Under the pieces are notes generated by a model. It worked only from the letters and a program-made list of their open reading frames with translations. It made no database searches and was not told the DNA's origin. A program made the position numbers and the translations under genes. A stretch of 64,000 bases of DNA from Streptomyces sp. Tue6028. Its GTDB lineage: Bacteria > Actinomycetota > Actinomycetes > Streptomycetales > Streptomycetaceae. Where the stretch lies: NCBI RefSeq assembly GCF_002300165.1, contig NZ_MLCE01000002.1, positions 225,251 to 289,250 on the forward strand, read 5' to 3'. Of this stretch, positions 15,675-24,246 are shown in pieces. Position 1 is the stretch's first letter. Each line of letters opens with the position of its first letter.

Positions 15675-16874
15675 ATGCGTGAGAATGGTGCGATGCCCGC
15701 CCGTGACGTCGCAGAGCAGCCGGAACAGCCTTGGAACCGCAGGCGGTTGCGCAGTACCAACGAGCGACTGCTGCTGGACCGGCTGCGCACCGGCGGCGCC
15801 GCCTCACGCGCCCAGCTCGCCCGCGAGACCGGCCTGTCGAAGCCGACGGTCTCCAGCGCGCTCGCGGCCCTCGCCGGGGCGGGCCTGGTCCACGAGGTCG
15901 GCACGCACGCACCCGAGCGCGGCCGGGTGGCCGTCCTCTACGCGCCGGACCCCTCGGCCGGTCACGCCCTCGGCATCGACATCGGTCGCGGGTGGCTGCG
16001 CGTCGCGGTCGCCGATCTGGACGGCACCGTGATCGCACGGACCGACGTACGCAACCGGGCCCGCGCCTCCGGCGCACTGGCCGACCTGGTGGTCGCCACC
16101 GCCCACCAGGTCGTCGCGGGCTCGGGCGTCGGCGCGGACGAGGTGGCCCACGCGGTGATGGGCACGCCCGGCGTGTACGACGAGACGCAGCGGCGGGTGC
16201 GCTACGCGATGCACCTGCCCGGGTGGGGCCGCGCCGGTCTGTTCGACCGGATGCGCGAGGAGCTGGGCATCCCGCTGGAGGTGCACAACGACGCCAACCT
16301 CGCGGCCCTGGGCGAGTACACCTACGGGGTCGGCGCGGGCAGCCGGCTGTTCGCGTACATCATGATCGGGACGGGTCTCGGGATGGGCGTCGTGAACGAG
16401 GGGCGGCTGTTCACCGGGGCGCACGGCGGAGCCGGGGAGATCGGCTTCCTGCCGTGGCCGGGCCGGCAGAAGCCGGAGACGCTGGAGGACGCGGTGTCCG
16501 GCGTGGCCGTGGTCGAGGCCGCCAGGCACTTCGGCATGACCGGGCAGCTCACCGCGAAGGCGGTCTTCGACGCGGCACGCGCGGGCACTCCCGCCGCGGT
16601 CGACGCGGTCCGGCTGGAGGGCGAGCGGATCGCCCACACGGTGGCGGCCGCGGCGGCGGTGCTCGATCCCGATCTGGTGGTGCTGGGCGGCGGGGTGGGA
16701 CACAGCGTCGACCTGCTGCTGCGCCCCATACGCGAGACGCTGCGCACGCTGACACCGCTGCGCCCGCGGATCGTGCCCGGACGGCTGGGCGAGGACGCGG
16801 TGCTGCTGGGGGCCGTGGCGACGGCACTGGGCACCGCACGCGACGTGGTGTTCGAGCGCCGCTCCGCCTCCTGA
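15675..16874 (+). CDS. ROK-family transcriptional repressor
   Basis: 399 aa. The N-terminal winged helix (~20-85; RLRTGGAASRAQLARETGLSKPTVSSALAAL) is fused to a ROK sugar-kinase-like domain (IDIGRGWLRVAVADLDG; GTGLGMGVV; HGGAGEIGFLPW). The C-x-C-G-x-x-G-C-x-E zinc motif of classical ROK proteins is missing; that stretch reads PGRQKPETLEDAVSG. ATG 15675 follows GAGGGTG at 15662-15668; ATG 15693 is an alternative. Related ROK proteins (CsnR) repress chitosanase genes in Streptomyces. Here the next gene is an exo-glucosaminidase with a related operator, so a chito-oligosaccharide or glucosamine response is likely. Confidence 0.85.
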   Translation: MRENGAMPARDVAEQPEQPWNRRRLRSTNERLLLDRLRTGGAASRAQLARETGLSKPTVSSALAALAGAGLVHEVGTHAPERGRVAVLYAPDPSAGHALGIDIGRGWLRVAVADLDGTVIARTDVRNRARASGALADLVVATAHQVVAGSGVGADEVAHAVMGTPGVYDETQRRVRYAMHLPGWGRAGLFDRMREELGIPLEVHNDANLAALGEYTYGVGAGSRLFAYIMIGTGLGMGVVNEGRLFTGAHGGAGEIGFLPWPGRQKPETLEDAVSGVAVVEAARHFGMTGQLTAKAVFDAARAGTPAAVDAVRLEGERIAHTVAAAAAVLDPDLVVLGGGVGHSVDLLLRPIRETLRTLTPLRPRIVPGRLGEDAVLLGAVATALGTARDVVFERRSAS

Positions 16875-16912
16875 GCGCAATCCCGCCGCATGCTCCGCCC
16901 GGCGGCGGGCCT

Positions 16913-17144
16913 CCTGACGGGGCCTCGCCTCTCGTGGAAGGGGCTTTCCCCGGACGGGGGCGGCTTCCTGAGGGCGACTCACCTCCGGGGCCAGGCGCCT
17001 CCATGGCTCCGGACGCGCCCCCTGACGGCGACTCACGTCCCAGTGGAGGCGTCTTCCTCCCATCGGACCCGCTTCCCGACGGCGATGCGCATGCCGTGGG
17101 TGGCGCGTTCCCCGCAGGTGGCCGCCCTGCTGACGGGGGCTCAC
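16913..17144. repeat. Degenerate 54-bp tandem repeat, about 4.3 copies
   Basis: Units begin at 16913, 16967, 17021, 17075 and 17129, each starting CC(T/C)GA(C/G)GGCG or similar; the fifth is partial. They fill most of the 457-bp space between the ROK and csxA genes. The period is 18 codons and one frame stays open with recurring PPDGDS-like units, but third-position bias is weaker than in real genes and there is no convincing start. Apart from this array, the csxA promoter and its operator, I see nothing else in 16875-17331. Confidence 0.65.
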
Positions 17145-17215
17145 CGGCACCGGCGGCGGTGGTCCGTCCGCCGTCCCGTGCTCCGCCGCCCGGACGGCAC
17201 CGGACCTCGCGGTGA

Positions 17216-17244
17216 TTGACATGAATTACTCACCGGCCTAGCTT
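17216..17244 (+). promoter_or_regulatory. Housekeeping-type promoter of csxA
   Basis: TTGACA (17216-17221), a 17-nt spacer and TAGCTT (17239-17244) closely match the vegetative sigma consensus. The expected transcription start, near 17251, is just upstream of the operator palindrome. Confidence 0.7.
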
Positions 17245-17253
17245 GTGGGCGCA

Positions 17254-17272
17254 GTTAGTAAAGTTTCCTAAC
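17254..17272. promoter_or_regulatory. ROK-type operator at the csxA transcription start
   Basis: GTTAGTAAAGTTTCCTAAC has arms GTTAG/CTAAC around a 9-bp centre and covers the region just after the predicted start site, an ideal repression position. It resembles the operators of chitosanase genes controlled by CsnR-type ROK repressors (recalled, not searched). A degenerate copy precedes the ROK gene. Confidence 0.65.
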
Positions 17273-17331
17273 TTGAGCTGACTCTCGCAGTGTCGCAGCG
17301 CGGATGCTCCCCCACCCCCAAGGAGACCACC

Positions 17332-20061
17332 GTGTTCCACCGCCGTGCCGAAAGACGGCGCCTCGCCACGGCCACTGTCACCCTGTGTGCCCTGTGTGCC
17401 CTGTCCACGTGCGCGTGGGCCGAGGTCGACGGGCCGACGACCGTGCGCCCCGCGCAGCGGTCCCCCGTGACGAAGGTGGCCTCCACCCCCGGCAGCGCCA
17501 CCGCGCTCGGCGGTTACACGATCCGGTCCAGCGCCCAGGTCACCGACTCACCGGCGAAGGTGTCGAGCCCAGGCTATCCGGCGAGCGGCTGGGCGGCCGC
17601 GGGGCCACGCTCGACAGTGCTCGCGGCGCTGCTCGCCGACGGGAAGTACGCCGATCCGTTCCACTCCACGAATCTCCAGAAGATCCCGAAGTCCGACTTC
17701 GCCGTGCCCTGGTGGTACCGCTCGGACTTCACGGTCGACGACACCTCCGAGCGCAGCTATCTGGACTTCAGCGGCGTGATCTCCGCGGCCGACGTGTACG
17801 TCAACGGCCGCCAGGTCGCCAAGACCTCCGACGTGAAGGGCGCGTACACGCACCACGAGCTCGACATCACCTCGCTCGTGCGGGCCGGCACCAACACCGT
17901 CGCCTTCCGGATCCAGCCCAACGACCCGACCAAGATGCTCACCATGGGCTGGCTCGACTGGCTGCAACCGCCGCCCGACCAGAACATGGGCATCGTCCGG
18001 GACGTCCTGGTCCGCCGCGGCGGGCCGGTCGCACTGCGCGACGCGCACGTGGTCACCAGGCTGGACGTGCCCTCGCTCGCCTCCGCGGACCTGACCGTGA
18101 AGGCGCAGGCACGCAACGAGACGGACAAGGCCGTGACCGCCACCGTCTCCGGCAGCATCGGCCCCGCGGTCTTCGCCCGGACCGTCCCGCTCGGCCCGCA
18201 CGAGACGAGGTCGGTCACCTTCACCCCGGCCGACTCCCCCGGCCTGCACCTGAAGGCACCGAAGGTGTGGTGGCCGGCCGGCATGGGCGGACAGCCCCTG
18301 TACGGCCTCGATCTGAGTGTCTCCGTCGCGGGCGAGCGCTCCGACCTCGCGCACGAGGACTTCGGCATCCGCGAGGTCAAGGCCCCCCTGAACCGCGACG
18401 GGGCCCGGCAGTACAGCATCAACGGCCGCAGACTGCTGATCAAGGGCGGCGGCTGGTCGCCGGACGAGTTCCTGCGCTGGGACCGGACCTACGTCGAGGA
18501 CCGGTTGAAGTACGTGCGCGATCTGGGGCTCAACACGGTCCGGCTGGAAGGGCACATCGAGCCGGACGAGTTCTTCGACCTCGCCGACAGGTACGGCGTC
18601 CTCACGCTGCCCGGCTGGGAGTGCTGCACCAAGTGGGAGGGCAACGTCAACAGCGGCGAGGCCGGGGAGCCCTGGACGGCCGCCGACTATCCCGTCGCCA
18701 AGGCGTCGATGGCCGCCGAGGCCGCACGGCTGCGCTCCCATCCCAGCGTGATCTCCTTCCTCATCGGCAGCGACGCCGCGCCGGACGCCACGATCGAGAA
18801 GAACTACCTGGACGCGCTCCACGCGGCCGACTGGCCGACGCCCGTGGTCCCCGCAGCCAGCGACAAGTCCTCCCCCGTCACCGGCAGTTCGGGCATGAAG
18901 ATGACCGGGCCCTACGAATGGATCCCGCCGAACTACTGGTACGCCAAGCGCGAGGGCGGCGCCACCGGCTTCAACTCCGAGACCGGCGCGGGCCCCGACA
19001 TCCCGACCCTGGACACCCTGCGCCGCATGATGTCGCCCGCCGAACTGGACACGCTCTGGAAGGACCCGGGCGCCAAGCAGTACCACCGTTCGCCGTCGTC
19101 TACCTTCGCCACCCTGAAGATCTACGACAACGCCCTGGCCGGACGCTACGGCGCCCCCACCGGCCTGACCGACTACGTGCGCAAGGCGCAGCTCGCCCAG
19201 TACGAGAACGTGCGGGCCCAGTTCGAGGCGTACGGGCGCAACGCCACGGACGCCTCGAAGCCCTCGACCGGCGTCGTGTACTGGATGCTCAACAGCGGGT
19301 GGACGTCGCTGCACTGGCAGTTGATGGACCGCTATCTGGACCAGGGCGGCGCCTACTTCGGCGCGAAGAAGGCCAATGAGCCGCTGCACGTGCAGTACTC
19401 GTACGACGACCGTTCGGTCGTCGTGGTGAACAACCGGCACGAGCCGGCCTCCGGGCTGACGGCCCGGGTCACGCTCTTCAACACCGACGGCACACAGAAG
19501 TACGACCGGACGGCGACCGGTGTGGACGTGGCCGGCGACGGGGCGCACAGCACGGCTCTCACGGTGCCGTCCTCGGTGAGCGGACTGTCCCCGACGTATC
19601 TCGCCCGGCTGGTCCTGACCGACTCCCGGGGCAAGGAGGTCAGCCGCAACGTCTACTGGCTGTCGACGAAGCCGGACACCCTCGACTGGGCCGGCACCGA
19701 CTGGTACTACACGCCGACCACGAGCTACGCGGACCTCAAGGGCCTCGGCTCGATGGCGCGGGTGCCGGTCTCCGCGTCGGCGTCCACCGACACCGGGTCC
19801 GACGGCATCGCGACGACCAGGGTCACCCTACGCAACACAGGGACGGGGAAGACCCCCTCGCTGCTCACCGATGCGCACCTGGTGGACGCCGAGGGCAGGC
19901 CGGTGCTGCCGGCCGAGTGGTCCGACAACCAGGTCAGCCTGTGGCCCGGCGAGTCCACGACACTCAAGGTGACCTATCGGACGGCCGATCTGCGGGGCTC
20001 GGCTCCGCGGATCCGCGTCTCGGGCTGGAACACACCCGAGACCACGGTCCCGGCGACCTAG
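17332..20061 (+). CDS. csxA: Secreted exo-beta-D-glucosaminidase, GH2 (CsxA type)
   Basis: 909 aa. A signal peptide (~1-30, arginine-rich start then LATATVTLCALCALSTCAWA) is followed by the GH2 sugar-binding, immunoglobulin-like and TIM-barrel domains. Predicted catalytic acid/base is D481 in LIGSDAAPD and nucleophile E550 in FNSETGAGP. The Asp in place of the usual GH2 Glu is a hallmark of Amycolatopsis CsxA. The motif WIPPNYWYAKREGG also matches that enzyme. It releases glucosamine from the non-reducing end of chito-oligosaccharides outside the cell. GTG 17332 follows AAGGAG at 17320-17325. Controlled by a ROK-type operator at the promoter. Confidence 0.92.
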   Translation: MFHRRAERRRLATATVTLCALCALSTCAWAEVDGPTTVRPAQRSPVTKVASTPGSATALGGYTIRSSAQVTDSPAKVSSPGYPASGWAAAGPRSTVLAALLADGKYADPFHSTNLQKIPKSDFAVPWWYRSDFTVDDTSERSYLDFSGVISAADVYVNGRQVAKTSDVKGAYTHHELDITSLVRAGTNTVAFRIQPNDPTKMLTMGWLDWLQPPPDQNMGIVRDVLVRRGGPVALRDAHVVTRLDVPSLASADLTVKAQARNETDKAVTATVSGSIGPAVFARTVPLGPHETRSVTFTPADSPGLHLKAPKVWWPAGMGGQPLYGLDLSVSVAGERSDLAHEDFGIREVKAPLNRDGARQYSINGRRLLIKGGGWSPDEFLRWDRTYVEDRLKYVRDLGLNTVRLEGHIEPDEFFDLADRYGVLTLPGWECCTKWEGNVNSGEAGEPWTAADYPVAKASMAAEAARLRSHPSVISFLIGSDAAPDATIEKNYLDALHAADWPTPVVPAASDKSSPVTGSSGMKMTGPYEWIPPNYWYAKREGGATGFNSETGAGPDIPTLDTLRRMMSPAELDTLWKDPGAKQYHRSPSSTFATLKIYDNALAGRYGAPTGLTDYVRKAQLAQYENVRAQFEAYGRNATDASKPSTGVVYWMLNSGWTSLHWQLMDRYLDQGGAYFGAKKANEPLHVQYSYDDRSVVVVNNRHEPASGLTARVTLFNTDGTQKYDRTATGVDVAGDGAHSTALTVPSSVSGLSPTYLARLVLTDSRGKEVSRNVYWLSTKPDTLDWAGTDWYYTPTTSYADLKGLGSMARVPVSASASTDTGSDGIATTRVTLRNTGTGKTPSLLTDAHLVDAEGRPVLPAEWSDNQVSLWPGESTTLKVTYRTADLRGSAPRIRVSGWNTPETTVPAT

Positions 20062-20116
20062 ACGGGAGGCACCGGGAAGACCGCGAGAGGCGGAGGAGCA
20101 GGAAAAGGAGCAGGAG

Positions 20117-20148
20117 AAGGGCGGGCCCGGTGCCGCGGGCCCGCCCTT
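20117..20148. terminator. Bidirectional terminator between convergent genes
   Basis: AAGGGCGGGCCC (20117-20128) pairs perfectly with 20137-20148 around an 8-nt loop. The A-run on one side and T-run on the other suit both csxA and the convergent secreted-protein gene. Confidence 0.75.
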
Positions 20149-20162
20149 CAGTCCGCTGCGGA

Positions 20163-21602
20163 TCAGCTCACGTTCAGAGCCGTGTCGTCGATGACGAACG
20201 ACGTCTGGAGCATGGAGCCTTCGGTGCCGGTGAACTTGATCGTGACCGTCTGCCCGGCGTACGCGGTGCCGAGGGCGAAGGTGCGCTGGGTGTACCCCGA
20301 GGCGGCGTTCAGGTTCGAGTACGTGGCCAGGGTCGACAGCACGGTTCCGCTGCTGTTCAGCACCTGGGCCTTGAGGGTGTCGTACGCCGTGCTGGTGGTC
20401 GTCTCGGCCGTGTCCACGTGGAGGTGGAAGCTCAGGGTCGCCGAGCAGCCGGACGGGACGGTGACCGACTGGGAGAGGGTGTCGGTGTGCGCCGAGCCGT
20501 AGCCGTTCAGCCACGCCTTGTACGAGCCGGTGCGGGCGGCCTCGCCGGTGTCGGTGGTGATCACACCGCTGCTCGCGCTCCAGGACGTGCTGCCGGACTC
20601 GAAGCCGGGGTTGGCGAGCAGTTGGGCGGCCGTGCAGGTGCCGCCGCCCCCGCCGCTGCCGCTCGCGCCCGCGAGCCACTCGGTGGCGTTCAGGGCCAGC
20701 GCGGCGTTGGTGGCGCCGGAGTCGTTCCAGCCGTCGTAGAGCGTGTTGCCGGACTGACCGGTGCCGTCGTCGATGGGTGAGCTGTCTCCCCAGAACGCGA
20801 CCCGGCCGCTGCCGAAGGTGCTCGTCGCGAAGAACGCGCCGGTGTTGCCGGAGTAACCGGTGCGGTAGAGCAGGCCCTTGACCGCGGGGTTGTCTGCGGG
20901 CTTGAGCGTCGCGGTGGTACCGCTGGCGATCAGGCTCTTGGTGACGGTGCCGAACGAGCCGTGCAGGACGGCGCTCGTGCTGTCGGTGACGGCGCTCGGA
21001 TGGTCGGAGCCGATGCTCAGCGAGTCGACGGAGAAGCCGAACGGGTCGGTGCTGTCGACGCTGTTCGTGGTCATCAGGTCGTTGAAGATCTCGACCGCGT
21101 CGTAGCCGTCGTTGTTGCGGTCGGCGCCCGTGTGGTCGGAGATCATGAACAGACCGCCGCCGTTGTTCACGAACGTCATGATCGCGGTCTTCTCCGCCGT
21201 GGTGAACAGCGTGTTGGGTTCGGGCAGCACCAGTTCGTCGAAGTTCTTCAGGTCGGTCGCGGCGGAGCCTCCGTAGGTGAGGCTCGCCCCCGAAGGCAGT
21301 GTCTTGAGGCTGTAGTCGCCCGTCTTCTGCAGGGCCACGCCCCATGAGGACAGCGCGCCGGTCCAGTCGGTCTCGGCGGACGGGGAGGAGTCCTGGCCCA
21401 GCGGGTCGGGCTGGCTGGTGGAGATGATCCAGTCGGCGTTGCCCGCCGTCTCGGCGTGGGCGTTGTCGAACAGGACGCGGTGGGGGGTGGCGGCCTGGGC
21501 CGGCGCGGCACCGGCCGTCTGGACGGCGGCGCCCGTGACGAGGAGTCCGAACACGGCCAACGCCGTGGTGATTCTGTGGCGGGAACGTCTGAGTCCGAGC
21601 AT
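20163..21602 (-). CDS. Secreted protein with GATase/ThuA-like core and C-terminal jelly-roll domain
   Basis: 479 aa. The signal peptide is residues 1-38 (HRITTALAVFGLLVTGAAV, cleavage near AQA-A). Residues ~40-310 form an alpha/beta domain with FVNNGGGLFMISDHTG and GSGRVAFWGDSS, resembling ThuA/DUF4350-type glutamine-amidotransferase-like folds, but with no clear catalytic Cys. After a Ser-Gly linker, ~340-479 is the LANPGFESGSTSWS domain that many Streptomyces proteases and hydrolases carry as a carbohydrate-binding or pre-peptidase-like module. Likely extracellular; substrate unknown. It does not share an operator with csxA. Confidence 0.65.
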   Translation of the reverse strand: MLGLRRSRHRITTALAVFGLLVTGAAVQTAGAAPAQAATPHRVLFDNAHAETAGNADWIISTSQPDPLGQDSSPSAETDWTGALSSWGVALQKTGDYSLKTLPSGASLTYGGSAATDLKNFDELVLPEPNTLFTTAEKTAIMTFVNNGGGLFMISDHTGADRNNDGYDAVEIFNDLMTTNSVDSTDPFGFSVDSLSIGSDHPSAVTDSTSAVLHGSFGTVTKSLIASGTTATLKPADNPAVKGLLYRTGYSGNTGAFFATSTFGSGRVAFWGDSSPIDDGTGQSGNTLYDGWNDSGATNAALALNATEWLAGASGSGGGGGTCTAAQLLANPGFESGSTSWSASSGVITTDTGEAARTGSYKAWLNGYGSAHTDTLSQSVTVPSGCSATLSFHLHVDTAETTTSTAYDTLKAQVLNSSGTVLSTLATYSNLNAASGYTQRTFALGTAYAGQTVTIKFTGTEGSMLQTSFVIDDTALNVS

Positions 21603-21834
21603 CCGGCGAACCTCCGAGTGGGGTGGGGAGAGGCGGTGCGGGCGCCAAGTCTGCGCGCGTAGAACGGTGGGTGGCCGTCCACCACGCGACAGACTTTTGA
21701 ACGGTACATGACTAGTCGACCGTCGAACAGGAACCCGGCGGAACCCGATCCGAGGCGGGCGGCACCGGAGCGGGACTGCCTCGGCTTCCAGGGGGCACTA
21801 GATAACCGCAGGGAACCGACATAGAGGGGCGGAG

Positions 21835-22098
21835 ATGGAGATCTCAGGCATCATCAGTGCCATAGTCATCGGCATCATCATCGGTGTGCTGGGACGGCTC
21901 GTCGTCCCGGGCCGCCAGCGCATCGGCATTCTGCTGACGATCGTCGTCGGCATCGTGGCGGCATTGATCGGCTCGGCGCTCGCCGCCGCCTTCGACGTCG
22001 CCGACACCAAGGGCATCGACTGGATCGAATGGCTCATCCAGATCGGGCTCGCGGCGCTCGGCGTCGCGGCGCTTGACCGGTCGAGGGCACGCCGCTGA
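21835..22098 (+). CDS. GlsB/YeaQ/YmgE-family small membrane protein
   Basis: 87 aa with three hydrophobic helices: SGIISAIVIGIIIGVLGRLV, ILLTIVVGIVAALIGSALA and a C-terminal segment. It matches the transglycosylase-associated (GlsB/YeaQ) family, usually stress-induced and of unknown mechanism. ATG 21835 is preceded by GAGGGGCGG. Unlike most family members, a polar DTKGIDWIEW loop precedes the last helix, which is common in actinobacterial versions. Confidence 0.85.
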   Translation: MEISGIISAIVIGIIIGVLGRLVVPGRQRIGILLTIVVGIVAALIGSALAAAFDVADTKGIDWIEWLIQIGLAALGVAALDRSRARR

Positions 22099-22224
22099 CC
22101 GGCGAGGCCATTGCGAGTACGGGAGCCGTGTGCCGTGGTGCGCGCTCAATTCCGTTGCGGAGCGCGCACCCGCAGGGCTAGTTTCTGCGGGCTTCGCACC
22201 GCACGCCGACATCACGGAGAGACC

Positions 22225-23106
22225 TTGCCGCCACGCGTCACACCGCTGACCGACCCCGAGACCACACCCTCCAGCCGACGCCTCGCATGGCTGGCCTCCG
22301 GCACCGACAGCGCTCCCGTCGGCTCGGCCTTCCTCCGGCTGTTCACCAAGGAGGGACAGTCCCACCTCGCCGAGCTGGAGATCGCCGTGCACGCCGCCGA
22401 GCGGCGGCAGGGAGTGGGCAGCCGGCTGCTGGACGCGGCCGTCTCGGCGGCGCGTGAGGAAGGGCGGCGCTCGCTCGTCGCCCAGGCCGAGGCCGGCTCA
22501 CCCGGCGACCTGTTCCTGGCGGCGCGCGGATTCCGCCGGGTGCTCGCGCTGACGTACGCACGGCTCCCGCTGGCGGACGCGGACGTCGCGGGCATCACCG
22601 AGATCGCCGAACGTCCGCACTCCGGCTACGCGTTGACCCACTGGGACGGCGTCGTGCCGTCCGGCCTCGCGCTGTCGTTCGCACACTCGCGGCGGGCCAT
22701 GGACGACATGCCGATGGACGACACCGACTACGGAACCGTCGTGTGGGACGTGGACCGGGTCGTGTCGGCGGCCGAGGCGATCGCCAAGCGCGGCGAGTCG
22801 CTGCACACGGTGGCGGTGCTGGACCGCTCGGACGGCTCGGTCGTCGGCTTCTCCGAACTCGTCGTGCCCGGCGACGGCCGTGGCGATGCCCAGCACTACG
22901 GCACGGGCGTGCTCCCCGAGCACCGCGGCCACGGCCTCGGGCTCTGGATGAAGGCGGAGTCGATCCGTCTGGCCCGTCGGGACCACCCCGAACTCGGCGG
23001 ACTGCTCACCGACACCGCCGACAGCAACGCGCCCATGCGCCGCATCAACCACGCACTCGGCTATCTGCCCACGCACAGTGCGGTGGAGTACCAGCTCGAC
23101 CTCTGA
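22225..23106 (+). CDS. Tandem-GNAT acetyltransferase
   Basis: 293 aa with two GNAT folds. The N-terminal one has ERRQGVGSRLLDAAVSAA at ~65-80; the C-terminal one has GVLPEHRGHGLGLWMKAESI at ~225-245 and ends with MRRINHALGYLPTHSAVEY. This is the MshD-like two-domain arrangement, but the exact mycothiol-synthase context is absent, so the substrate is open. I chose TTG 22225 because GGAGA precedes it by 5 nt; a GTG start at 22111 would add 38 residues of unconvincing composition. Confidence 0.75.
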   Translation: MPPRVTPLTDPETTPSSRRLAWLASGTDSAPVGSAFLRLFTKEGQSHLAELEIAVHAAERRQGVGSRLLDAAVSAAREEGRRSLVAQAEAGSPGDLFLAARGFRRVLALTYARLPLADADVAGITEIAERPHSGYALTHWDGVVPSGLALSFAHSRRAMDDMPMDDTDYGTVVWDVDRVVSAAEAIAKRGESLHTVAVLDRSDGSVVGFSELVVPGDGRGDAQHYGTGVLPEHRGHGLGLWMKAESIRLARRDHPELGGLLTDTADSNAPMRRINHALGYLPTHSAVEYQLDL

Positions 23107-23213
23107 TCCGGTCGCGCCCTTCGCGGCGCACCGGGCGGCGGGGTGCCCGATCCGCGGCGCCCCGCCCGGCTCCCGACGGAGCGGCGCCGCACGGCCGGCG
23201 CCGGTCCGGCGCC

Positions 23214-24128
23214 CTACGCGGCCAGGTCCTCCAGCGCGGCGAGGCCGTCCTGGCTGGACGGATGGGCCGGAGTCCAGCCCAGTTCCCGTTCCGCCTTCGC
23301 GGAGGAGACCCGCATCGACGCCCCCGTCATCGTGTGCGCGTACGACATCGGCCTCATCACCCACCGCGGCACGGTCATCGGCGCGGGCAGGCCGAACCGT
23401 GCGGCGACGGCGCGGACATGGGCGGCGAAGCCCAGCGGGGTGCGGTCGGCGATGTTGTAGGCCTCGCCGGGGCGCCCGCGCTCGACGGCGGCGACGACCG
23501 CGCGCGCCGCGTCCACGAGGTCGATCCACGGCAGGACGCGGCCCCGGTCGTCGGTGACGGGAAGCTGCCGCTTGCGCAGCATCGAGACGATGCCGTCGGT
23601 GCCGCCGGGGCCGTAGAAGAGACCGAAGCGCAGCGCGATGCCCTCCAGTCCCTCGGCCTCGAACGTGAGCCGTTCCTTGGTGCGCATCGCCGCGATGTGC
23701 CGTTCCAGTTGCGCGGTGGCGCCCGGCGGTCCGAAGGGGACGTCCTCGGTGACGATCTGGTCGCCGTGGTCGCCGTATCCGTACCCGAAGATCATCGACT
23801 CGGCGACGAACCGCCGTGCGCCGGTCACGCGCGCGGCCTCGACGAGATGTGCGGTGCCTTCCGTGCGCAGCGCGTCGGTGGCGTACATGTCCCGGTGCCG
23901 CAGGGGTGCCTTGCGCAGGGCGGTCGCGGCGTGGACGACCGTGTCGAAGTGGCGGCCGTCGACGGCCCGCAGCAGCGCGTCGCGGTCCATCAGGTCGGCG
24001 CGGACGCCGTTGCCGGTGCCCCGGCCGAGACCGGTGACGTGGTGGCCCGCGTCGGTCAGGGCCTTCGTGATGTGCCGGCCGAGGACGCCGCTCGCGCCGG
24101 CCAGGAGGATGCTCTGGTTCGTCGTCAT
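23214..24128 (-). CDS. NAD(P)-dependent epimerase/dehydratase-like SDR
   Basis: 304 aa extended short-chain dehydrogenase fold: nucleotide motif LAGASGVLGRHI at ~8-19, then SMIFGYGYGDHG where the catalytic Y-x-x-x-K would lie. The usual Lys is not evident, so this may be an atypical member. RFGLFYGPGG and YNIADRTPL support the epimerase family. ATG 24128 gives the normal N-terminus. The 107-bp gap to the convergent GNAT gene contains a GGCGCC-rich inverted repeat. Substrate unknown. Confidence 0.75.
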   Translation of the reverse strand: MTTNQSILLAGASGVLGRHITKALTDAGHHVTGLGRGTGNGVRADLMDRDALLRAVDGRHFDTVVHAATALRKAPLRHRDMYATDALRTEGTAHLVEAARVTGARRFVAESMIFGYGYGDHGDQIVTEDVPFGPPGATAQLERHIAAMRTKERLTFEAEGLEGIALRFGLFYGPGGTDGIVSMLRKRQLPVTDDRGRVLPWIDLVDAARAVVAAVERGRPGEAYNIADRTPLGFAAHVRAVAARFGLPAPMTVPRWVMRPMSYAHTMTGASMRVSSAKAERELGWTPAHPSSQDGLAALEDLAA

Positions 24129-24246
24129 GCCCGTACGACGGAGAGCGGCTGCCGGAATGTGACATCGCTCGGGCGGCTCACCCGCACGGGCCTCGGGCGT
24201 CGCCCTCCGCGCACGGAGCGCACGGAGCGTCCGTGCGCGGAGCACC

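Noticed and set aside
16878..16904. A third CAATCC-N15-CCGG match after the ROK stop codon
   Set aside because: It reads CCGGCG rather than CCGGA(T/A), no gene follows within 400 bp, and csxA has its own TTGACA promoter; chance in GC-rich DNA.
16890..17219. Open frames across the 54-bp repeats as a protein gene
   Set aside because: Third-position bias is weaker than in neighbouring genes and there is no start with a ribosome site.
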